Assembly (NCBI GenBank): GCA_016165875.1
Contig: JABBOT010000017.1
Span: 2,000,186-2,064,185, forward strand
Length of the DNA: 64,000 nucleotides
From: Acanthopleura granulata
Lineage: Eukaryota > Mollusca > Polyplacophora > Chitonida > Chitonidae
Direction of reading: 5' to 3'
In this document: one piece after another, positions 56,670 to 64,000 of the stretch
Layout: every line of letters starts with the position of its first letter
Position numbering within the stretch: position 1 is the first letter of the stretch
Translations under genes and position numbers: made by a program
Notes under the pieces: model-generated
What the model saw: the letters and a program-made list of their open reading frames with translations, nothing else
Told to the model about the DNA's origin: nothing
The model's database searches: none

Positions 56670-57540
56670 AAGTGATGAATCCGTGATAGTGAGATCGATA
56701 GCAGAAGATGAACCATTACCTGGATGTAAATAGATATTAGAACCATCATTGAAATAACATAGGTCATCTTTAGATAAGAAATCTTCTAGTATTTTGCTCT
56801 TATTATTGATATTATTACCACCCTATAGAGGTTTGTGGGCATTAAAATCTACTATAATTATAAATGGAGTTAGCAATTGGTCTTTTAAATTACGCAACTG
56901 CGAAAAGTACAAAGGTGAATGAGGATGAATATAAACTGAATACAAAGTGATTGTTTCCGATAAGGAAACACGGATGGCCACGGCCTGAAGCTCTGTATCC
57001 AGAGTAAAAGGCTGTGAATTATATTATTACGGGGGCCCTCTTCTTTTCACTCCCCCGTGAACCCCACGGGGCCGTTTCTTCTGGGTATGCCCAGAAAGTC
57101 TGTTGGATGTGATGCACTGTGCGGCATCAAACATATCCAGGTTGACTGTGTACACTTTGCTCATTTTCGGCAAAGATTCAACTCTATATTTGACTTATTT
57201 GACAGCGTCGCTGGCGATGCTGTCATTGATTACTTTAGGTGTATAGGATTATATCATAAGGTAAAATTCCTTTAACATTGTAAACACATATTTCTAGTTT
57301 ATATATACGCATTAGAATTTTAAAAATTATTGTTGTTTTCGAGTTTTAACTGAGGGTTAGTTGTTTTACATGCTTTTAAACAGGTCTGTCTTTTTCATTT
57401 GTTTTGCATATTCACATTTTCTTCTCGAAAGCCATACACTGATTCATGTTTGAAAATATGTTCCCGCCACGATATGGATGAAAACTTGTCGATGTGGCGT
57501 AAACCATAACGACTCATTCATCCACTTATGTAGGATTTTG
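56670..57540. mobile_element. LINE-A copy 5, two halves in opposite orientation
   Basis: The left part (56670-57073, minus) has a LINE-A 5' end 'CCCCGTGGGGTTCACGGGGG' at 57073-57031 fused to an endonuclease piece ('LLSKDDLCYFNDG'-type frame, 'HPGNGSSSAIDLTI'). The right part (57074-57540, plus) starts with RNase H codons 'SSGYAQK' and after a deletion continues 'VGCDALCGIKHIQVDC', 'DYFRCIGLYHKV', then the usual 3' end and 'cattcatcc'. Both parts sit inside LINE-B. Confidence 0.85.
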
Positions 57541-57559
57541 TTTTCCCCAAGCTCTGCAG

Positions 57560-58260
57560 CCAATCAACTGTTTTCAAAAGTGTTATGTATCTAGGGTAAT
57601 ATGAAAAATCTGTCATAGGCTGGCCTGGCTGAAAACCACGTCAGTTATTCGATGAATTCATGCACCACCTGGTCAGTTCCTTATTATTAACTCCTACTTG
57701 GATTTCATCAATGGTGAAGTATTCATTTCAGACATCAGTGTCCATGGAGAGATCTGTACTGCATGCGTTCGCAGAAAAACATATATATTCCGACTCCTGG
57801 ATTTGGTTGTCACCCTTACTAGAGTTACACTTTTCAGAGAAAGTATACATAGTCTTCAAAGGTATGAAAGGGGTTGTTTTTCTTTTGTTTAGTTTTTTAA
57901 CATACCTCCAATCTTCATTTCTATATGATTTTCTTTAGTTTCTTGATATCATCTTTGCATCTTCTATTGTTTTATTCGAACTCAGCTTTGACCTAGTCCT
58001 GCGGTGTAGCATTCTTTCATCTCTACATTTTTTGCTAAACCATCATTTGTTTTTATCATCTTCGGCGGTCGACTTCTCTGTAGGGAAAGGTTTGGTCGAT
58101 TTCTGTCTACGAAGCCTAAGAGGCAGAATTAAGTAGGTATGTAGATGTTGTTGACTAATTTTTGCCTATGTTTTCTGGGAATATCTCAGTGTGTTTATCC
58201 GTCAGATCCTTTAATGATTGGTGTATGAAGTCCAATTCCTCTAAATTTATATTCTCGATA
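57560..58260 (-). pseudogene. LINE-B linker region
   Basis: On the minus strand broken frames give 'PWFSKKCRDERM' near 58030, then 'NKTIEDAKMISRN', 'DWRYVK' and 'FTIDEIQVGVNNKELT' near 57690. Such segments lie between endonuclease and RT in CR1/L2-like elements. The plus-strand frame at 57660-57938 overlaps and is a shadow. Confidence 0.65.
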
Positions 58261-58342
58261 TTCGCTATATGGATTTTTTTTACAGCGTCCCATTTTCACT
58301 CGGGTTGAGATCTATAGACCTGTATTCACTTTCGCGGGGTAT

Positions 58343-59150
58343 CTATAAAATTTTCACTGGGGATGAGACCAGTAAAGCAGATTTCATAGAGTCAGGAACG
58401 CCTTCCGAATTCATTATTTTGATTTCAGGAGAGAAGGAACAGTGAGCATCATATAATAACTTACACAACTCATGTACCTCAAAATATGTCAACATTTGTG
58501 AACCACCAAAGCTTGAGATCAGATAGTCTATCACGCTTACACCTGTGCAAGCCGTCTTTCTCACCCATCCATCTTTTCCAATCCTACCGTTACAGATACA
58601 CACATCGTTAAATTTATACGTGTAGTAATTTTAGCCCATAATTTTCTGGTTTAAGGTTACGTTGACTAGCTCTGCCATGAGGCACGTTTCATACCTTTTC
58701 ACGGGTTCACTTATATGCTGAAGTAAATCTTCATCAAGATTGTCATATTTGTTTTCAACAGCCAAAAGTTGATTAAAGAAAATTAGATAGATAGAGCCTA
58801 ATTTATCTAACATGTCATTTTCGACAATATCTAAACTGTCTGAAAAGAACTCACAGGCTGGTTTTAAACAACACCGATGTAAACATGATATGGATGGTTA
58901 GGGCTTCTCAATCGAATTTTTAACCAAAGCACTAATTCATGGTTTATGTCACAAACACTGGTAGTTAACTCGTCTCTGATAAATATAGCAATTTCTCCGG
59001 AAGAAGCACAAGGTCGCAGTTTTCCGTTGTTAAACTGAAGTGGAAAGCCTGGCAGTGATAAATCTTTGTAATCAGTTTTTGTTTCCACAAATAATACTAA
59101 TTGTATGTCATAAGAAGAGTCAAATTAAATAAACTCGGGGTCAATTAATT
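58343..59150 (-). pseudogene. LINE-B APE endonuclease
   Basis: Frame 59088-58864 gives 'ETKTDYKDLSLPGF', the start of the domain with the catalytic Glu, then 'GEIAIFIRDEL'. Frame 58813-58631 covers the middle ('KYDNLDEDLLQHISEP'). Frame 58603-58343 has 'CICNGRIGKDGW', 'SVIDYLISS' and 'EVHELC', where the family usually has 'SDH'. Three frames and altered catalytic residues show decay. Confidence 0.78.
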
Positions 59151-59199
59151 TGATTCAAAGTCCACATATTTAGCACGCGGATGCCTGTGGAGTGTTTAC

Positions 59200-59700
59200 G
59201 GCTGTCTTTGTCGTCGCCAGCTTATACCTGGGCAGTGACGATGGCAGAGCTGCAACCACTGGTCACTATAAAGTGATCAAGACTATGGGACTGGTGATCA
59301 GTGTCACACCGAGTTGAAGTAGGGCATCTGGCTTTTCGAGGTTCACGAATTTAGAATCGGATGTTGAGCTTGCGACTCTTTAAATTTTCCCTTCGTGAAC
59401 TGATACGTGATCCACTTGATCACAGTTTGTGGCCACATATACCAGTTTTTTGTTCTGAAAAGCACCTTGATATTTTGTATTTTCAAAAGTTCTCAGAAGC
59501 TTTCACTTATTCATTATTTTGACTTTAATTCGTCCGGATACAAATTTAACCTTCGTGCAGAAAAACAATCTGTGATGTCATTTTGCTTCAGCGTGTTCAA
59601 TATGGTCCCAGAAGTCCACCGTGGAAACCCAATGTTTATTTGTATTTCATTCACCGTTAAAAAAATAAAAAAATATGAATGAAGACCATATTTGGAATCA
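59200..59700 (-). other. Possible upstream ORF of LINE-B
   Basis: Minus-strand sequence upstream of the endonuclease stays loosely open: 'KNWYMWPQTVIKWITYQFTK' and 'INIGFPRWTSGTILNTLKQN'. It would be in the place of ORF1. No motif is recognised; the 91-codon plus frame (59407-59682) is the opposite reading of the same DNA. Confidence 0.3.
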
Positions 59701-60188
59701 ACACAAAATGACGCATTTCATTGGAGGCGCACTTTATCTAAAGTTGGCCTGTTCTTTTAATAAAGGGAAAGAATAGGGTTGTATTTGGTCATTTGTGGTA
59801 AAAGAATGTTGGTTTGAAGAATTCACCATCAAATTTTTTTTAGGTTTTTTTAGTTCCGAGACAAAAAATTATAATACCGATCGTGTGTCACAGTGTGCAG
59901 CTTTGCTTGCAAAACAGCACTCCGAATGCAGATTGGGCGGTTTCAGCGACCGGCCAGGTTCACGTTATTTAGACAGCATCGGGTCGGTAAAATGTTGATA
60001 TCTTCTTAGAGCATTGGGAGCTTAAGGCGATGAAGACTATGTTTCTTAGAGAACGTCAAAACATTATTGGGTGGTGTATTTTTAAAGCTTCAAACCTTAC
60101 TCTTTTTATTGCAGTATACGTTACATTTCCGCGGTCTTTAATTTACAGTGCTGCGTTATAGGGCATAACATGTGGATTGACGATTTTT

Positions 60189-60490
60189 ATTCATTTATTT
60201 ATTTATTTATATGAAAAATATCTCGAAAATTTTCAACACATACGATGGGGATCTCTTCCATGGGTGAAGTGAACTGAAGTGTCTGGGGCAAATCACAGTT
60301 CTACGACTAGGTATAGATTTTTCTGTGGCCTACAGATGCGCACACCATTGGTATGAAACAGTAGGTCTTCAACAAGTGTTCAAACGGACACACGCGCGAA
60401 CGCCATCAGCTTATTGTCACCGACGCCTCAAGAAAAATGAGGGCTGGTGAATCAACAAATTCCTTGATCAAGTTCGGGTTTGAACCCTTA
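60189..60490 (-). mobile_element. Possible third SINE family
   Basis: A TTTA-repeat at 60189-60211 would be the tail, and 'cgggtttgaacccttacc' near 60476 reads on the minus strand as a perfect box B-like 'GGGTTCAAACCCG'. The body does not match SINE-1 or SINE-2 beyond a faint 'acacatacgatgg'. It lies in intron 1 of the PLC-X gene. Confidence 0.45.
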
Positions 60491-60686
60491 CCTTATGTGT
60501 CTGTGTTGCATTTATTTATGTTGCTAGTACACTGACAGGTCAAAGTGTGAAAGAGAAATGTAAAGGTTCAGTGAAAAAAGCTAACGGATGATGAAACACA
60601 ACATGTTTGGATTCATCAAGACAATGTATGATATATCAGAAAGTTATCTTCCTGTTAAAAGTGATTCCTTTTCACGTCATACCCAC

Positions 60687-60792
60687 CTTCTTGTGGAACG
60701 GGAGGCTCCGTGTATACGGGGATTAAAGGAGTTGTTGTTCTTGCGGTTGTTGTTGTTTTCGTAGTCGATATTGGCCATGTAGATGTTGCTGC
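60687..60792 (-). CDS. PLC-X gene exon 1 (first seen): Thr-rich stalk
   Basis: 106 nt, entry phase 0, exit phase 1. Acceptor 'agctattctttcag'-type site ('ctattctttcag'), donor GAAG then GTGGGTATG. It encodes 35 residues with 12 Thr and 6 Pro ('TKTTTTARTTTP', 'EPPVPQE'), typical of an O-glycosylated mucin-like stalk. The exon alone has no homology signal; it is assigned to this gene because its one leftover G completes a Glu codon with the first two bases of exon 2. Earlier exons, with the signal peptide, were not found in 60793-64000. Confidence 0.6.
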
Positions 60793-60794
60793 CT

Positions 60795-62425
60795 GAAAGA
60801 ATAGCGTTTCCTGAGATTATGCCATAACATTGTATATGAACAGCAGCATTATGAAAATGTTAACGAATTTCAGCTATAGTTCGTTTTTATTATTTAGTCA
60901 CGTATTGTTGGCCTACTGTAAATTCGCCCATTGTTGCCATCGGTATTTCTTTTTTACAGTGACATGTAACACGCAAAACTCTATAAAATAATGTGTATGG
61001 CATCACCGTACTTGCCATGAAACTCAAGCTAAAACACTTTTGTGGTCTATAATGTTACATTTTCATAGCCATGTTTTAAAAACCTCGTTTCAGTTGCCTC
61101 GAAAGGCCTCACAATTATTATAATTAGCATGGCATGCTGGGTGAGGGTAGGGATCAGTCCTGACTGACAGGGGTTGACAGGCGAAACTAAAGCCTCTGTG
61201 GCTAACTTTAACTTGATGTAATTCTGGACTACCAACACAGCACACCAAACTCGTTCTTCATATTTGAATTTCAAATCCATCATGGTTTGAGCTGGTTTGT
61301 ATGTTCGGGCACTATTCAATCCCAAAATGTACTTCAACATCTCTGCCTAGTCAGGCAAAACAGCTGTTCCACAAAGGTAATCATGTGATTGTTGAAAAAG
61401 TAATGCAAAGAAAATACATGTAAACCCCCCATTTTAGCACAGACAGTAGAGATATAAAGTTAACGGTGAGAGGAATTTGAAGACACCTCCAGCTTTGAAG
61501 CAATGTAACCTATAAGCTAACAATTCATTCACGACGTAAGATGAATAGTTAGTGCAACGCGTGATCTGAACCCCTCCGGTTACCCAGCATGCCACACTGG
61601 GTAATGTGATGTCACTTGATGTAACTGAGACGAGACGCTGAAAACATGCTTATGACTATAACATGAAAGGCTACAGAAGGTGTTTTAATTTGAGTTTCAC
61701 ATGGGCAGCAAATCCGATTTTTTTGTTTCTGACACTCACCTAGAGAATTTTTTTCCCCCCAAAAATACATGTAACTGAAGATAATCAGTTCAGAGTTTTG
61801 GCGATAATACATGGGAAAGCACACAAGTTCTGGGCGATAAATTAAAATCATTGTCCAAATCTCATAAGTTTCTGTAACCTGAAATGTATCTCAATCGCGA
61901 ATTGAGTAGTATACAAGATGAGGGTTCTGGCCCGCTTCCCCCTCTGAACAATTTAGGTAGATAAAGAGAAGTTTTAGGTGGAAGTCAACGGGTCAGATTT
62001 TATTCCCCCTATAAACACTAAAACATAATGCATGTGTGTTAAGAAGATGCATAGGCCTTCACTATAGATTGCAGGCCTATCTTTTAACATATAGGTATGC
62101 AATAGCCAGTATGGGGTGTTGCACAACAGGAGAGTATTTCCCTTTATCTCAGTTGATCGAGGCGCAGATTTGAAACTCAGAGATCTCGAGGAAGGAAGCC
62201 ACAGAAGACTGAGAAAGAAATTGACCAGTATTTTTTCATCAGAACAGAAGGGAGGTGATAGGTGGGAGAGGCCCTCATTATCCCCTATAGGAGGGCCTAG
62301 GAGCATGGAGGATTCAGTTTCAGTTTCTACTAGGTTTGGTATAAATATCTGTCTTAAATAAATCCATCACCCATTTGTGATATAATGAACATACCGAAAG
62401 TTAACGTTCTTTGAAATAGTACAAT
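60795..62425. other. No recognised exon; upstream of PLC-X exon 1
   Basis: Searched on the minus strand for the missing 5' exons. Frames at 61340-61047, 61851-61612 and 62306-61974 have no recognised content or matching splice phase. Confidence 0.45.
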
Positions 62426-62429
62426 GATT

Positions 62430-64000
62430 GCTGCTAACAATCCATATAAAACGCTGGTAATTGGATCTACAGATCTATGTGGTAAAAGTTGTACTGGTGA
62501 GTATTGTACAATTCACCTTATGCCTGATATGCAAGGCATGTGGATATAAAAAAGAACACAAAGTATATCGGAAGAATAAGCGTGTTCTTGAACAGGAGTT
62601 TAGAAGACTCACTGAGATAAAAATATAAAAAATGATTAAATTAATTATTTTTACTATTGGAGAAGTGTGAGACCTTGCATACATCGATCTTGTATGTATA
62701 AAATTCTACATTCTGCACTATGGGTGTAAACCTAGATCAACTGTCGGAAGAGTTCTTAGAAGAACTGTTGGCAGCAATGCCAGACATTCAATCAACTCTG
62801 AAGAAAGTGACATCCCGGATGAGCCAATTCCTGAGGAATTAAAGAAGTAGCTCAAACCAGTACTATCTAGAAAATATCAGTTTCCTTCTCACAAAGTTGG
62901 TGGAAGGAAAACGAGGCCCATACAGGAATTTGACCTCTACATCATTACGGACAACTCAGGATTATCAAAAAGAGACTCAACGATAAAAGCCCTGAAAGTT
63001 ATCCTTCAACCGTACGCCGTGGGTGATTGGAAACCTCTTGCGATGCTGGTAGACGGATGTTCCAGATGAACATACAGTCAGCACAGATCCAGCAGCTTTC
63101 TTTTGCGGTGTAAGCTCTCAGATTCATGAGAAGCTCGAAGAGAAGGTCAGGGAATTGAAAGGCGTAATGTTTCGATAAATATTTTGCTCGGATGGTACTG
63201 AGAAGCATACAGAACCTGTGCTCAACCATAAGAAAGAGGTTGTTCTGCAGGGCATAAAGATCGACAAGGCTCTTAACAAGTCCATTCGCACAACCCAGGA
63301 GGGGCTTCGCAAATGGACGCAGAAAGACTCTAGTGGGTGGTTGACAGAGTGTCTATGGCTTGACATCGCCATGTATTAACCATTGAGAAGCGGCTCATAT
63401 ATCTCACTACCCAGGGCTGTAAAAAGCAAGAAAGCAGTGGTAAATGTGCAAGGGTGGTAAGGGTAGAGATGCCTAAAGAAGAAAAAAACAAACTGACCTT
63501 CCAGAATTACCACAAACAGCTGCCCGTTCCGTTTGTCATCTGCGCCGACGTCGAGGCTCTTACAACCAAAATCCAAGGACCAGAGCTAGATCCCACAAAA
63601 AGTAATACTTGTAGGACAAGGCAACACGAGGGGTGCGGTACATAATCGTGCGGTGCGATGGTGTTACTCCCTATTCCGCCAGAGTGTTGTAACAGTCATT
63701 GACAGGTGCCTGCAGGAGCTCATGTTGTAGGCTTTGTTCGTGCCATAACTTTGTGTGCTGACGAGCCTTTTATCCACTTTTTCAACGGGATGAATTCTTG
63801 TACATAATCGATGACCGCTCATCATCGAGAGTGTTAACGAAGAAAAAAGACACGCGAACTAGATCTAAGCGGTCGCCACGCAGAGCAAAATGTATTGGTA
63901 CTGGCGCATAAATACAACTAAGTCCTGGATCTACGCGAGCAAACACGATAGGTCGCTCTTTTCCACTGGAAAGACCATGACTTGTTCTGCAACTTTTTGC
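62430..64000 (+). mobile_element. Relic of a large DNA element with B-family polymerase (Polinton-like)
   Basis: Plus-strand broken frames give 'LCGKSCTGEYCTIHLM' near 62480, 'CKACGYKKEHKVYRKNKRVL' near 62525, 'YAVGDWKPLAMLVDG' near 63030, 'QIHEKLEEKVRELKGVMF' near 63130 and 'LNKSIRTTQEGLRKWTQKDS' near 63280. The frame at 63454-63645 has 'NYHKQLPVPFVICADVEALT', where 'ADVEAL' stands for the exonuclease I motif 'YADFEAL' of protein-primed B-family polymerases. The catalytic Glu is kept and the flanking Phe is Val. The polymerase domain should lie beyond the window. The name is from recall. Confidence 0.5.
63454..63645 (+). pseudogene. DNA polymerase B exonuclease-motif fragment
   Basis: 63 open codons starting in 'VRVEMPKEEKNKLTFQNYHK' and containing the ExoI-type Asp-x-Glu. 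It is followed by 'PELDPTKSNTCRTRQHEGCG' and a stop at 63645; a shift then gives 'IIVRCDGVTP'. In intact relatives these parts are continuous, so a frameshift occurs near 63640. Confidence 0.5.

Larger units (their letters stand above)
54548..59150 (-). mobile_element. LINE-B (CR1/L2-like), split by LINE-A copy 5
   Basis: Minus-strand non-LTR element of about 3.7 kb without its insertion, in intron 1, same strand as the PLC-X gene. Order from 59150 down: APE endonuclease, linker, [insertion 57540-56670], reverse transcriptase, thumb, C-terminal Cys/His region, 3' UTR ending 'ACTAGGGCCTGAGATAAAC' near 54570. No RNase H is seen. Frames are broken throughout. The clade call (CR1/L2-like) comes from the motif pattern and is provisional. 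Confidence 0.82.
36272..60792 (-). other. Secreted-type PI-PLC X-domain gene, 7 exons, 5' end not found
   Basis: Gene model joining seven minus-strand exons: 60792-60687, 52885-52742, 51310-51230, 50593-50403, 42284-41985, 40430-40275, 36454-36272. All introns are GT-AG and exit/entry phases agree at all six junctions (1,1,1,0,0,0), giving 386 codons plus a stop with no interruption. Domain order: Thr-rich stalk, six-Cys module, PI-PLC X domain, C-terminal X-barrel part. There is no Y domain, EF hand or C2 domain, so it resembles bacterial-type and PLCXD-type enzymes rather than signalling PLC-beta, -gamma or -delta. Cys-rich and Thr-rich parts imply an extracellular protein. The missing start should lie beyond 60792. 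Whether it cleaves phosphoinositides or GPI anchors is not known. Confidence 0.88.

Noticed and set aside
57660..57938. 92-codon plus frame
   Set aside because: Opposite strand of the LINE-B linker.
60920..61340. Upstream PLC-X exon in the minus frame 61340-61047
   Set aside because: No Cys pattern or signal peptide, and no donor in the needed phase.
61131..61590. Inverted repeat around 'acccagcatgcc'
   Set aside because: Only about 12 matched bases, 440 bp apart; likely chance.

Overview
The window is animal nuclear DNA: AT-rich, intron-bearing and packed with decayed transposons. The best guess is a marine lophotrochozoan, most likely a bivalve or related mollusc. The grounds are one real intron-rich gene of a family common in molluscs, a decayed Toll-like receptor, tRNA-derived SINEs with the 'GGTTTCCTCCCA..ATGCTGGCCGCC' type core, and LINE types familiar from bivalve genomes. 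No operons, ribosome binding sites or CRISPR arrays are expected or seen. The taxonomic call is inference.

The main result is a split gene on the minus strand, 60792 down to 36272. Seven exons, all with GT-AG borders and all in matching phase, encode at least 386 residues of a secreted-type PI-PLC X-domain protein: a Thr-rich stalk, a Cys-rich module, the X domain with both catalytic-type histidines and the arginine, and a natural stop. The start (signal peptide) lies upstream of 60792 and was not found. Its introns hold most of the repeats of the right half: a LINE with another LINE nested in it (intron 1), a ~100-bp minisatellite (intron 2), a near full-length LINE and a pair of GC-rich palindromic repeats (intron 4), SINEs (intron 5) and a LINE inside an AT-rich minisatellite (intron 6).

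Left to right: 1-2.2 kb, LINE-A copy 1 (minus, runs off the edge); 3.3-4.2 kb, a foldback repeat; 4.2-14.4 kb, mostly unrecognised with scattered SINEs and dispersed repeats; 14.4-15.7 kb, a Toll-like receptor pseudogene (LRR-TM-TIR); 16.3-17.2 kb, a Penelope-like fragment and SINEs; 18-26.5 kb, many SINEs plus a few unrecognised exon-like open frames; 28.5 kb, a possible promoter and first exon; 29.4-34.3 kb, LINE-A copy 2 (plus, both ends present); 36.3-60.8 kb, the PLC-X gene; 62.4-64 kb, a relic resembling the DNA polymerase B region of Polinton-like elements.

LINE-A is an RNase H-bearing non-LTR element (I/Nimb-like within the Jockey superfamily) with ORF1 zinc knuckles, APE endonuclease, RT and RNase H. 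Five copies are seen, all broken. LINE-B is a CR1/L2-like APE-RT element. At least twenty pieces of one tRNA-derived SINE family (SINE-1) and four of a second (SINE-2) are present.
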